The notes under the pieces: model-generated
Database searches by the model: none
What the model was told of the DNA's origin: nothing
What the model saw: only the letters and a program-made list of their open reading frames with translations
NCBI GenBank assembly: GCA_038496445.1
Contig: JALMLS010000441.1
Location: 1-64,000, forward strand
Origin: Trichosphaerium sp. ATCC 40318
Taxonomy: Eukaryota > Discosea > Flabellinia > Trichosidae
Length of the DNA stretch: 64,000 nucleotides
Direction: 5' to 3'
Shown: positions 12,701 through 24,712 of the stretch, in pieces
Position numbering within the stretch: the first letter of the stretch is position 1
How the letters are laid out: every line of letters begins with the position of its first letter
Translations under genes and position numbers: made by a program

Positions 12701-14113
12701 GAGGTTTTGTGGAAAAAGCAACTCATTACAGACTATTGGACCTTTTTGACCAAACCGACACTGTAGCCAACAGAGAGCTAAAGGTTCTTCGTAAACAGAT
12801 GTCAAAAATGCATGGATATGACCAAGTCACTGTTAAATCAGCATATCTTGTTTGCAATGATGTCTTGCTTCAGAACTTTGGCATGTACAATACAATAGTT
12901 AAGCATAGGCACCAGTATGTAGACATAAATGTTTACGGCTATTGATTGTTACCTAGAGAACTGCCCAAGTTGTTTTGTAGGAATGATTGGGAGCATGATG
13001 CCCACAACACTAAACGGACAAGCGTTTATAGCAAGTTTTCATCTTTGATTGCTGGATCAACCAACGCAGAACAGGTGCTGTTGTAATAACAACCCCTATA
13101 TGACTTATTAATTGTTCAGTTACCTGTTTTGTTAATGGCACATGGAACACGTGCAAAAGCAGCTTATAGTATTGTAAAAGCTGGATTTGGAACTGTAAGT
13201 GCATTGGATGCTGGATATTATGGACAAGGAATCTACTTTACAGTACTATTGTGTTCACTTGGTTTTTTCCTCTAACATGTTACCACAGAGTAGTCTCACA
13301 TATGCTGCCTCATATGACGAATCTCAAGGTGAAAAAACACTTATTCTGAGTTTAGTCACACCTGGAAATGTGTATCCTGTATGTACATGGGTTTGTTTGT
13401 TTATTTACAGCTTTGCTAGGTAATAGAAAAACCTACAGATCCTATTAATTTTCAGGGTAAGCCTATTAAACCTGGATACCAAAGTCATTATGCAGTTGTA
13501 AACAAATTGGGGCAAGCCGTGAAAGAAAATATTGACAAATGCAAATGGGATGAGTTGGTTGTAGCTCAAGGTAAGTAGTCATACGCCAACCATTATTGGT
13601 TTTATTTATAACGTGTTAATTTAGATGTACAAGCTGTTGCACGTTATGTCATAACAGTTGTAAAGAAGCCACGGAAACGAGTAATCCAGAACAAAAGCAA
13701 AGGAGCAAAAAAGAAAGCAAACAAACCAAAGCAGGCAAAGATTATCAAAACGATCGGAAGTGAAAACCTAGAAAACAAAGAGGTTGATAAATTGGAAGAT
13801 GATAGCGAGTCAGATGAGTTTTCTGATGACGACTCATTTAAAACTAAACGGTAAGGCTAACAAGACAGACTAGCTTAGTACTTATTTACTACAAAGAAAA
13901 TTATGGGCAGCTGCAAATCCAAATCAACTTGATCAACCGAGTGCACAAGATCAGCTTGTAATATCGTTAACACAAGAAGTCACAAAACTCAATCAAGAAA
14001 ACAAGGAAGCAAATACCAGAATCACGAAATTGGAGGAAGATAATGCAAATAAATGCAATCAAATTGCTGAACTACAAGCCCGAATTGCAATGCTTGAGAG
14101 CAAGAGTTCATAA
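9742..14113 (+). CDS. Ankyrin-repeat protein with PARP catalytic domain and C-terminal coiled coil (copy 1)
   Basis: The start is MSNQHQEHALTLA at 9742. After a unique N-terminal segment there are about eleven ankyrin repeats between 10060 and 11602, each in its own exon ending GCAG/GT (typical core KLLINANANVNATDSNGKTA). A linker region (FVSLLPERDIFPRAM, HLPINQQGHSLWTSYA) leads to the PARP domain: ATHYRLLDLFDQTD, MAHGTRAKAAYSIVKAGFG near 13138, GYYGQGIYFT near 13215, GKPIKPGYQSHYAVV near 13455 and CKWDELVVAQ near 13540. His, Tyr and Glu of the catalytic triad are present, so poly- or oligo-ADP-ribosylation is possible. The tail has a Lys-rich patch, an acidic patch (DDSESDEFSDDDS) and a coiled coil (LTQEVTKLNQENKEANT), ending at TAA 14111-14113. 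It is a paralogue of the gene at 52848-57576. Exons at 12000-12600 are poorly resolved. Confidence 0.85.
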
Positions 14114-14528
14114 CGATTTTGTGCTTGCTTCCTTCTGTATAATAAAAATTTCATTAGTTTCTGATAAGCGTCACTGTATGCAAAGTTGCAACAGATACCA
14201 CGAATGTATCCTTATGGAGTACTGAACAGAAAGTCACGTGCATGCTATAAATCGGCTTAGCGCTACATAACATAGCACTATTTCAGGCCAAATCCACTGG
14301 CAGGGTATGAGAATATAGTAAAAGCACTGTAACTGTTAATAGATTCAAGAACTCCGTGGTACGCTATAAGCCACATGTGGAACAAAGCTAGACCAATGTT
14401 CTTCATTTAGAACGGATACACATTGAGCCTTGTAGAAGGCTTTGCATTGTAGTTATGTGGGCATACTTTTCCACCATGGAATCGCTTCTAAGCAGTCTTT
14501 TTTTGATATTTATTATTGTACATCATGG
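14114..14528. other. Intergenic region between convergent genes
   Basis: This separates the ankyrin-PARP stop from the Der stop on the other strand. Apart from a fragment of the MITE described at 34-36 kb (14249-14291) and a CACGTG at 14235-14240, I see no gene or RNA. Confidence 0.4.
14249..14291 (+). mobile_element. Solo end fragment of the MITE family found at 34.2 and 36.0 kb
   Basis: The segment contains CGGCTTAGCGCTAC followed by CATAGCACTATTTCAGGCC. It matches the right end of the elements ending at 34390 and 36182 (GGCTTAGCGCTAC and AATAGCGCTATTTCAGG). No matching left end is seen nearby, so this is a truncated or decayed copy. Confidence 0.5.
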
Positions 14529-16865
14529 TTAGCGTTTTCCTCTATTTTTTGTAGAGCCACTGCTTTTGCGGGTATTTTTCTTATTACGTGATCCACCTGT
14601 ATTGTTTGTACGTACAGGGGCGCTTCTATTTTTTCTAAATATTAGCTTGAGTGGTGTTCCCAAGAATGAGAACTCATCACGAATTTGACGTTGTAAGAAG
14701 CTAATATATTGATTTGAAACAAGCTCTGGATGGTTCACAAAGAAAACAAAAGCAGGACCCTAATAAGGTACCCAGGTCATTAGTAATCGTATCAAAGATG
14801 GTTATGTAACGTACAGCCATATTTCCTTGTGTCACGTGACGAATCTTAAGCTTTTTAAGGCCAAGTTTTGGAGCTCCTCTGAGTAATGTAGCTTTTTCAA
14901 CAAGTCCAATCAAGTTGTTTGTTGAAATCTTTTTCCTCCTTTCTTTGGCTACTAGCAGAACATCGTCCAATAAATTAGGTACATTATAACCTAAGCAAGC
15001 ATAAGGACATTGAACACCATTAAAAAAAAGTTGTCAAAAGTCAGGGAGGCGTTCAGAAGTCGAAAAAAAAAAAGTTAGGTGTACCAGTTTTAGCAGATAT
15101 GAAGTCTATTGGGACAAAGTTTATCCACTCAATATGCTCTTGAAGTGCCTTACGATAACCTTCTTCAGTTGGTCTGTTTTTCTCACTTACTTTATCAGTA
15201 AGATCCCACTTATTTACAACAGTGATACAACTCTTGTACTGATCAAAAATATACGTCAAAAGCTTGTTATCCTAAAAAAAATTATTAAACACTCCGATAA
15301 AAAAAACTCGATCCAGGAACACGTGTTTAAAAAAAAGTACCTGTTTTACTGGTCCTTCAACTGCATCTATCATAAGTAAAGCAATATCAGAACGATCAAC
15401 AACCTTAAGAGCCCACATGGCGCTAAACAATAAATCAGTAAAAAAAGTAATAAATAAAAAACAGTTTCTGTACCTTATCTTCTCAATAGGCGAATCTTGA
15501 CTCTTTGGTCTCCTTACACCCGCAGTATCAATAAGTGTAATAGGTGTTTCCTTATCACCCCACTTTAAATGCTCATCAACAGGATCCATTGTTGTACCAG
15601 GAACATCTGAAACAACAGATCTCTCACGACCAGCAATATGATTCAAAAGACTAGACTTGCCAACATTAGGCTTACCAATGATAGCAACCTTAACATCCTT
15701 TCTCTTTGACTCATCATCTGACTACAACAATAAAATAAGAAAAACAAAACCAGTACACAGAAGGACAAAGACTAAAGGCCAAAAGGCCAAAAACAAAGAA
15801 AAGAACAAAAAAAAAACAAAAAAGACATAAAAACTTACAAATGGCATGAACCCCATACGCTTCGCTTTCTCCGTGAAGTTTTCCAATAAATTAACAATAC
15901 CCAAACCATGTATACCCGAAATAATTTCAGGTTTTCCTAAACCAAGACGAACAAATTTTGTGCATCTTCTCCCTATTTTTAAATTAGTAAAAGGTTTTTT
16001 TTTTCACGTGAGAAACACGTGCACACAAAAAAAAAGTTGCGTTCATAAAGTATGGTTTACCATTGTAGAGTTATCAGCTTTATTCGTTCCAAGAATTACT
16101 GGTTTTCCTGATTTCTTCAAGAGACGAGCAAGGAGCTTATCATGAGGGTGAATACCAGATTGACAATCTTTGAAAAGAGAAGATTACCAATCAGAATGTT
16201 ACGATTAAAAAAGTTGTAAATTTTACCTGTCATGTACAAAATAATATCAGCTTCGGATATAGCAACCATAGCTTGCTCATGAATTGACTTGGACCTGTCG
16301 AGATACGGTTAAAAAAAAAGAATTAAAAAATGTCAAAAGGAAAAAAAAAACAAAAGACCGTCGCGTACCAGTTGTCTGTCTCACCAAGCATACCACCTGT
16401 ATCTACCAATAGAAAACTCCAATCTAGCCAATCACATACACCATAAACACGGTCTCTAAAGCAGTTATGAGCGACAGACATAGAGAGACAACCCAAAAAA
16501 GAAAACACCTGCCAGTTTGACATTTTCGTTTTTATTTTCATTACCTTGTTGTCCCAGCAATGTCTGAAATCAATGCCTTTGAATACCCCACCAATCTATT
16601 AAATACAGTCGATTTACCTACGTTTGGACGGCCTACTATCGCAACTAAAGGCTTGAAGTATTTCTTCGTTGGTTCATCGAATCCAACTACGCTAAAACAA
16701 CTACCGTTAGCGAATAGAGTACTATACCGCGTTTTTAAAGTGCTTTTGAGGCTTTTTGGAAAGTTTTGCGCTCAGTGAGCTTACTTACACTTCTGAGCCT
16801 GGGACTTCCCTATCTTTTATGTTTGGAGAGTCTTTGAAGTCGAATTGAGATGGTCTAAAAGGCAT
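14529..16865 (-). CDS. der: Der/EngA-type GTPase with two tandem G domains, probably organellar
   Basis: This is a bacterial-type ribosome-assembly GTPase with introns. The first G domain has [14 protein letters not shown], the intron-split [23 protein letters not shown] and GTNKAD. The second has [42 protein letters not shown] and VNKWDL. The C-terminal KH-like domain ([37 protein letters not shown]) is present, followed by a basic Asn/Lys/Arg-rich tail. The start used here is the in-frame ATG at 16865 ([13 protein letters not shown]). The frame stays open to 16967 without an ATG, so an upstream exon encoding a targeting peptide is possible. In bacteria Der matures the 50S subunit; here a mitochondrial or plastid ribosome is the expected client (inference). 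It heads a run of minus-strand genes. Confidence 0.9.
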
Positions 16866-17284
16866 TCTTCCTTTTGTATTAACTGTTGTACTACGTTGTT
16901 CTTTTGTCTTGTCGCAGTAGCATCGCACTCTTACAACCTTCGAAAACTCTATATAGCGTAAAAACACAGCTCATTGATATATAACCGTACTATTGACGTA
17001 TTTAGGCGCCCTTCGCGTATGCCTAGCGCTTTAGACAAGAATTAGTTGTTTGCATAGTTCGTTATCGCAAGTTACCTGGTAACCCCCCAAAGGCGTGCAG
17101 AGAATGTAAATCGGCGCATGAGGCCACTTGCGTTCAAATACAGTGCACGTAAACAAAAAACGATAAAAAACGGTCAAAATGTTGTCTTTTAGATTTACAA
17201 AGGGTCGACCTCTTTTTTACATGGGGCGAAATAAGGTACAACATGTTTTAACGCCAAAAAGGAGACGCTAAATGATCTCACGTG
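16866..17284. other. Intergenic region upstream of the Der gene
   Basis: No gene is visible here apart from a possible 5' exon of the Der gene in the first 110 bases. A CACGTG overlaps its right edge at 17279-17284. Confidence 0.35.
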
Positions 17285-17652
17285 TTACTTTTTCTCTTTA
17301 CGTTTTTTACTTGGCTTCTTGTCCTCTGATTCAGTCTCAGCCTTTCTTTTTGCTGGTTGTCGCGCTTTAAGAGCTTCAAGATATCCAGGTGGTAATAAAT
17401 CCTCGAGAGGTACATCTGCTTCGCTTTCTAGTTGGTTGATCTCCTCCTTAGCGTCCTTTTTTGTCTTTACGTCATTTGCTTTTTACAAGTTAGTTAAATC
17501 ATACTACGTTATCTCTAATTACCCTCTGCTTGCGCTATAGAGTCTTCAACATCCTCTTCTTGATCAGGTTCAAACTCTTTATCTTTGCTTGGCGAAGTAG
17601 ACTTTGATTCTTTGGTTGCTTTGGTAGCTTTGGTATCTGCTTGTTTAGACAT
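17285..17652 (-). CDS. Small Lys/Glu-rich, probably nuclear protein
   Basis: Two exons encode about 100 residues starting MSKQADTKATKATKESKSTS and ending KKPSKKRKEKK. The single intron lies around 17474-17522. The N-terminal half is low complexity and acidic (FEPDQEEDVEDS). The centre has a short conserved-looking block, DVPLEDLLPPGYLEALKARQ. The C-terminus carries a clear basic nuclear-localisation-like cluster. I do not recognise the family. It lies between Der and AcpS on the same strand, with about 125 bp to the next gene. Confidence 0.65.
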
Positions 17653-17777
17653 TTTTGAAGATGCTTAGAAGAGTTTCAAGTTGTAACGCTTTCCCGCTAG
17701 AAATTTGAGGATTTCCGATATTTTATTCTACATCACATTCTCACAGAGGAGCGAATTAAAACAAGCATCTGTACATG

Positions 17778-18277
17778 TCAAATAGACGTTTCAGCAATTA
17801 CATACGCAATAGCATAGTCTATATCGTGAGAAATTGACAGGTGTATTTGTTCAATGTTCATTTTACGCACAATTCGCTCAGTTGCACCTTCAAATATAAC
17901 TTGAGGCTTTCCTATGCACCAATTAGCGAAGTGACGTTCGTTGCTCAAAAAAAAGTTAACGGCGTTACCTGACTCTGATTTTACGATATTAATCTCAGGG
18001 AACGCTATGCGATCTGTTGGACTGATTGCCTTCCATACTGCTTCTTTGGCAGCCCATCTTTGTTTTACATAAGATCAACGCAGAGATATACGCGTAAGTA
18101 CCTTGATGCGAGGTACTGGGTCGCTTTTTGTTCAGAAACAGATTTTCTCTGCTGAAACGAAGCTTGTTCTGCGCTATGTAGCACCTTACGCACGAAACGA
18201 TCGCCATAACGCTTAGAAACCCTCTCAATTCTACTTATCTGAGCAATGTCACAACCAATACCGCAAATACGTTGCAT
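17778..18277 (-). CDS. acpS: AcpS-type holo-acyl-carrier-protein synthase (4'-phosphopantetheinyl transferase)
   Basis: The protein begins MQRICGIGCDIAQISRIERV, containing the GxD metal-binding motif of AcpS. It continues GDRFVRKVLHSAEQ and, after an intron near 18065-18110, RWAAKEAVWKAISP, the WxxKEA motif typical of this family. The third exon gives GKPQVIFEGAT and LSISHDIDYAIAYVIAE, the usual C-terminal SxSHd strand. The length of about 130 residues suits a single-domain AcpS enzyme. It transfers the phosphopantetheine arm of CoA to acyl carrier protein. In a eukaryote with this short form, the expected substrate is a mitochondrial or plastid ACP (inference). Confidence 0.88.
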
Positions 18278-18389
18278 ATCTCTTTAACATGCGGTTATCA
18301 CCCGGTAAATTACCTGAGTTTACTTTATTAAGCGATTTTAAGCTTTTAAAAGTCAAACACGTTGATTTTGTTCAAAAAGTTTCTTATTT

Positions 18390-19791
18390 TCAAGCAGAGT
18401 CATGGAATTCTGCTGTTACTTCGCTAGCACCAGCAAGCTTGTTTATCTCAACTTCAGGTACTTCTTCGCCTTTGAAAAGGCGACAGAAATGATACAAATG
18501 TGTCATCTTTTCTTCTCGTTTTGTAATTGCTTTGAGTGTGTTCTCAACCCATTCATCTTCATCTAAAAGCAACTTTCCACCAAATTCAGTTACTAGTTCC
18601 TAACACAGTATGTCAGACAGCGACACATGTTAAAAAATTTGGTTTTATTTTGTGACAAGGCAACGACGTAGAAAAAATGTAAAAAAACATTGACGTACTT
18701 TTTTAGAAACGTATTTTTGTAACTCTTTTGGCTTTGCCAAAAAATTAATCATTTGCTTGTACTACAACAACAAGAGTAAGTAATTACAGATGTAATATTT
18801 TGGTATCAGAGAATGTTCACGAGAAACATTTAAAAACGTCACAATTTGAAAAAGGTGACACAAACTACTTTTTTCAAGAAATTCCAATTGTTGATAGTGA
18901 CGTTTCTACCAGTGACTGTAACCATTCTCCGTACGTATACTTACCTTTGCTGGTACCAATGGTTTGATAGCTAATGATAAAAAACCTGTTTAGCGATATG
19001 ACAAGGCGTGTGTTGTTCAAACAAAAATTTCTTTGACATTGGCTTTTTTTTCCTTTTGACGTACCATACCAAAGTGTTGAAACAATAAACGGAGAATTTA
19101 TAACAAGTATCTTATAGACACGCTAAAAGTTGTGTTATACTATTTCCCTACGCGTAGAGATACCTGTGGGAAGTATTTTGCGACTACAGCTGATACATCC
19201 TTCAAAATACCTTGATCTTTGTTTTTTAGACCGAAACTATGCGTTGTTAGTAGAATATACGCTGTTGAATACCTTCTTACCCTTTCATGTCGCATATTAT
19301 GAGTACTTGGCTTACATCCTTTGACATGTGCACTGTCATGGCCAAACAAACGGATAGAACCAGCTGTATTGTTTGTTCTCTCTCAAACTCTCCAGGTAAG
19401 TGGTTTTTTGCTCTAATCAACATGATTGGTCTACCCTGTATTGGTAAACGTTAGTTTATACATTAAAAACGAGTAAAAATACCTCTAGATCGTTTCCCAT
19501 CAATAGTACTTTTTTAGTTTTGATTTGTGCGCTCAAATCTGCTTTTAGAAGGTTTTCAACTTCACCAGACGCTAACCACGCATAGTAACGTTTTAACTAC
19601 GGGTTTTAGCAATGTTATATTGTCCGGTATCTAACCTTTGAATAAGCACCGTCTACATCGTAGTCCTTCTGCTTTAGAAAGCGATCAAAGTGATCGTCTT
19701 GGTCTTTACAGTTGTTAACCTCAACAAATGGTTTTTTCGCTGAAGAGATCTTTTGTTTTAACTGTTTAAGAGCTGTTGCTTCAGATGTCAT
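18390..19791 (-). CDS. CRAL-TRIO (Sec14-like) lipid-binding protein
   Basis: The start is MTSEATALKQLKQKI at 19791. Exons give DQDDHFDRFLKQKDYDVDGA and KRYYAWLASGEVENLL (CRAL-TRIO N-terminal helices), then LMGNDLEGRPIMLIRAKN, the D-x-x-GRP entry of the lipid-binding core. DQGILKDVSAVVAKYFPQ corresponds to the helix before the YPE segment. The C-terminal exons give INFLAKPKELQKYVSKKELV and TEFGGKLLLDEDEWV, matching the typical ...L.P..yGG end of Sec14 domains. Several middle exons at 18800-19330 are short and approximate. Such proteins move phosphoinositides or other small lipids between membranes; the ligand here cannot be predicted. Confidence 0.75.
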
Positions 19792-20302
19792 GTTGGAGAG
19801 TTCGTTTAAAATTGGAACATTCTTGACTCGTATTGTAACGCTTAGAATAGTAATCCATCAACGAATTGGGGGTCAATGAAGCTGTTTAAAGGTAATACGT
19901 GTGATGACATCATTGAATTTGTTAAGTCAGCGTGTCAAACGTCAGGGGATGCCCAAATGTCTACGGCGCATACAACAAAATTCGGCTGCCCACATATTGG
20001 TTGCTGGGCGAGTGATGGCGTTCGTTCACCTTTGATAGAACTACGTTCGAGTGCAACAACGAGCTGCCGCACACTGCTATGGTACAGACGATTTTTATCG
20101 GTATTCTAACAGCGTTTAGTTCGGTGTGCAAAAAAGCAGTTACAGCTTGCGATAATTGCTTTTCTTTGGTAGAAATAATTGAGGGGTGTGGTAAGGACAA
20201 TATAAGAGAGGATTTAAAAGTATTAACCTTTTGCGTAAAAGGTAGGTGCAGGAAATGCGGTTTTCCGAGTGTCGTCAATATAAAGACGCGCAATGCGCTT
20301 AA

Positions 20303-21721
20303 ATTACCATCATTGGCGCCAACGTCTTCGAAAACCGTGGTAACTACATTATTGGCTATTTAAATACCCCAATAGCTAACCAATACGCGCAGCGCATCAT
20401 ACAGAGAAGAATCTCTGAAACAGGCTACATACAGTACAAAAAGGATGAACACGCACTCCTACAGTCACTCCTTGCTCCAAAGATTAACCTTGCAACAACT
20501 AACGCCGATTTGGGACAAACAGAGCCAAACAAGAACAGTACGACCTTTGAAAGTAAAAAAATTTCATACAAACTGAGTTGGCCTGTTTGTAGATTTGCCC
20601 AAGCCTCAAGGTATTGATGAAAGCACTGAAGACAAGAGAGGTGCTAAGAGAAAACGTTCTGATACTCCAGATAAAGATTGCGATATTACACGTGATGCAA
20701 AGAGATCCAAAACAAAGCATATAAATTTGACAGAAGTCAAAGTGTATCTTCCTGATAAAGACGTATTTTCAAGCTTTAGTAAGCAAGATCTAAAGTCACT
20801 TTGCGACGGTAAGGTTCAAATTTGTTTTTTCAGAACAAAGAGCTTGAGATTGAGAGTGTTTATTGACTCTGTTTTTTTTTTGTAGATGTGGAACAAGAGC
20901 GTCTTGATATTTTAGATTTTGATAAGAAGAATGAAGATACAAGGTTTTTAATGTCATTTCGTACATGTATATCTATTGGTATTTCTTCAAAATTAGGGGT
21001 AATGTTGTGTTCGTTTTTTTTTTTTTCGATCACGTGATTATTATAGAAAAATTTGTTGACGTTTTTTTTGGTTATAGATGTTGCAAGCGTTGTATGGAGG
21101 ACAAGGTGATGATAATACTACAGATATTTTTTTATCTGTCAGTGAGTTTTGTTGTCAGCAAGCTAATATTGTTTGTCAAAAACAAAATTCTGATTCAACT
21201 TCAAAAGTCTGGCAATCAGCTGCTAAAATGGCTGCAAATATCAAATCTTCTTCAAATAACGTTAAAACAGTTATTGCAAGAATACTTAAACAGAGGCATA
21301 AATGCGCAAGGTACAAAAAAGAGGCCATGGGCAACAATACTTTTTCTTGTTTTTTTCCACAAAAAGGTTCTTAACAGTTTTTTAGGCATTTGTTGAGTAG
21401 CTTGTCTTCTAATTACATTAAAACACTGTCATTGATTTCTAAAGAGTTATCTTCGTTATATAAAACGCTAGACGAGATATGGGATAAACAAAAGTCATCA
21501 CAACCAAGTGTAGTAGACAGAACGTAAGTCATCTGTTTTTTTTTTCAATACTTTTTTTTTGTTAGCAAGTGTTTAAGTTTTTCCGCAGGGAGCTACTTCA
21601 CGACTACAAAAGCACTGATATTGAAAAAGATATACTTTCTAGTGATGCTGTAGATAGATTAACATCTAAAATAGAGTTATGGACACAAATTTATAAGACA
21701 ATGTCGAGTTGTGTCTTGTAA
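20303..21721 (+). CDS. Nuclear-type protein of unknown function, 5' end unresolved
   Basis: The open frame starts after a TAA at 20300-20302 with IIGANVFENRGNYIIGYL, then PIANQYAQRIIQRRI. An intron at about 20552-20592 joins it to NLPKPQGIDESTEDKRGA. Two basic clusters (RGAKRKRSDTPDKD and RDAKRSKTKH) suggest nuclear import. Downstream exons are helical and hydrophilic: VFSSFSKQDLKSLCD, ERLDILDFDKKNEDT, MLQALYGGQGDDNTT, KVWQSAAKMAANIKS, SLISKELSSLYKTLDE, ending in KTMSSCVL. No ATG is visible in the first exon, so a further 5' exon must exist in 19800-20300. A CACGTG lies in an intron at 21031. I cannot assign a family. Confidence 0.6.
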
Positions 21722-21873
21722 AAAACTGTAACTTTTTTCGAAAAAACATAACTGATTTCACATACTTGCTCCTCTGTAGGTCGGTCATATTATTGTAAAT
21801 ATAGTAAATAAATAACTGAAATAATGTATCAAACCTGTGTTTATTGATTATGATCGAGTCTCTTGATGATATT

Positions 21874-22645
<772 letters not shown>

Positions 22646-23955
22646 TTGTGGCACTTTAAAGCTTGGCTTAAAGAGTTGTTCCTATTTAAGTTCAAACGCA
22701 CCAGGAATACGACCGAAACTGCAGCACGTCGTTATTTTTAACCTCAATCATCAAGTGAGGTAGTAATGGCAGTCTTGGGTTAGCAAGAAAAGAAGACAGC
22801 CAAGGATGAATTTATGAGGTAGAAAAAGCAGCGTAGAGAAGTCGCATTCGCGTCTGTGCATCTTTTTCACCACTGGGAAAGGCTTGGAGGTACGAGGATA
22901 CGATTTTTGTTTGTGGAGTCTAAACGCTTATTAAAGCAACTAATTTACTAGTTAGAGCAAAGATGAACACTGTGTTATCTAGAAAATTGAAAACCGCCTG
23001 ACACAGCTTTGGGTGTGCACTTTACGCGCTGATAACATTGCTACTATAAAAACGCTATCGGTACCTATCCAGAATTACATTTACAGTTTTTGATCAAAAA
23101 CTCGAGTACCGTTCAATACAAGCGCCTTCAATTTATTTGGAGTGCACATAGAAACTCTTACGCAAAATTAGTGCTCAAACCAGGTGCAACAAACAAAAAA
23201 CTCTTTAGTATTAAAAAACGCACATAAGCTGTTTGTTAGTTGCAATTGCACTTTCATACGCGCATGATAATTGAAAACTCCATTTTGTTCACTTTTCGTG
23301 TTACTTACTATAGCTACATAGACGATAATGAGTATGAAGTGCTTCTAAGTGCATACGACTGGTATTGTCCAAGGATACGATTCATAGCACGAGACCTTTA
23401 CCTAATTGCTGCAAACACATCATATTTCACGCTCTACGTTAAATGTCAGTTGCTTCAAGCGATTAGAATTTTCTGTGGGATGTGGTGCGGTTTGGAGCAA
23501 AATAGGGGTTGAGCGTCAATGCAGCGTGTTGTTCATTTGGAGCGAAGATTTTACGCGACAGTCCGAATTAACGTCATAGTTTTTGTCAACTCTGATGTTC
23601 TAGTTTGTTTAATGCTCTTTTCACGTAGGTATAAGCTTGTTGCACGCTACACGTTAAATTTAGATACTGCATAGGCTCAATTATGTCGAAAACTATAAAG
23701 GTATTTACGTACAAGCGTTCTAGTGTACTTTCTGACTAATATTTAGGTGTTAACTGACAATTTTGGTTCTAAATGACTTCTAACGCAGTTTTTAAAGAAT
23801 TGAATGCTCGGAATATATGGTACACAAGTAGATACGCTGTTTATGGGTGTTCTAAAGTTCGATAAAAGTGACAGAGTTTATATTTTGGGCAGTTTTCTCG
23901 TATAAGGAATGGTCATGATCAGTAATACTCTAAAAGTACCCCAATACAACCTCAA
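22646..23955. other. Intergenic region with no convincing gene
   Basis: Several open frames of 70-100 codons occur on both strands, for example at 23240-23512, but none resembles a family or continues through plausible splice sites. I see no tRNA or strong repeat. Confidence 0.35.
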
Positions 23956-24471
23956 ATGCTTAAATTTATTGTTGCAACTCTTGGCTCCATCCGATCGGCT
24001 ATTACAGGACAACGACAACGTCCACGACACGGAAGAGCTTACATCCTTGCTCGAGCACAAGCACAACAACGAGAGAACGCACAGCGCGAAGCGGAGGCGG
24101 CTAATAACACTACCGACAGCCGAACAGAAAACAACCCACCAGACTCAAAGACAGGCCGCAAAACGACACCGAAGACGTCGAAGAGGCACCTGATAACGGT
24201 AGAACAGTTCAATGCCAAACTTGCAAAGTTGAAGAAGTTACGCCAACAGTCCTTTAAGAAAGCGGCGAAGACAGTAAAAGAGGCAAAATCAACTGTCAAA
24301 GAAGCTACTAAAGCCTCTGCCTTCACAAGACATCTTCAAGAGAAAAGATCTAGGCGCCAACGGAAATAACTCTACTCCCTCCACCACTCCCAAAACTAAT
24401 GGTTTAGACGCCCATCCTTACCTACCATCAATATTAGAAATACCTAAAGTTCCACCTACATCTGTAAACTA
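23956..24471 (+). CDS. Small highly basic coiled-coil-like protein
   Basis: The frame from 23956 gives a strongly basic protein starting MLKFIVATLGSIRSAITGQR. It has helical repeats ARAQAQQRENAQREAEAANN and FNAKLAKLKKLRQQSFKKAA. Read without splicing it ends at 24369. A possible 28-nt intron after KKAAKT would instead join a Pro/Asn-rich tail (GANGNNSTPSTTPKTNGLD, ILEIPKVPPTSVN) ending at TAA 24469-24471. Base composition is more GC-rich than the surroundings, which favours coding. Two other frames are also open over 23909-24326, so frame choice is uncertain. Family unknown. Confidence 0.45.
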
Positions 24472-24712
24472 AAACTGTAAATAAAAGTACCTGTATCATA
24501 AACCAAAGCCTTTTGTTTTTTTGTAGAATCGGTGATCAGAGTAGACACTTAACCTTTCAGATTAATTTTGTTGTTGACTACTCGCTTACAAGGTTTGTGG
24601 AGCTCGTGGTAAGGACACTTTCTAGTATGATAGAACGTCATGAACAGATGAAAAAGGGTAGTGGATTTAAAGTCAACGTTTGTTTGGTTAAGTCGAGTGT
24701 CATTCGTCTAGT

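Noticed and set aside
19961-20293. 110-codon minus-strand frame (FILTTLGKPHFLHLPFTQ)
   Set aside because: Open upstream and superficially protein-like, but no family match, no clear start and a competing plus-strand gene overlaps its 5' side. Left unassigned.
23240-23512. 90-codon plus-strand frame
   Set aside because: No motif, no plausible splice partners, composition like intergenic DNA.
24039-24326. Minus-strand frame rich in Ala, Val and Phe opposite the basic protein
   Set aside because: It mirrors the Lys/Arg/Ala-rich plus-strand frame; hydrophobic composition is a by-product of the complementary strand.
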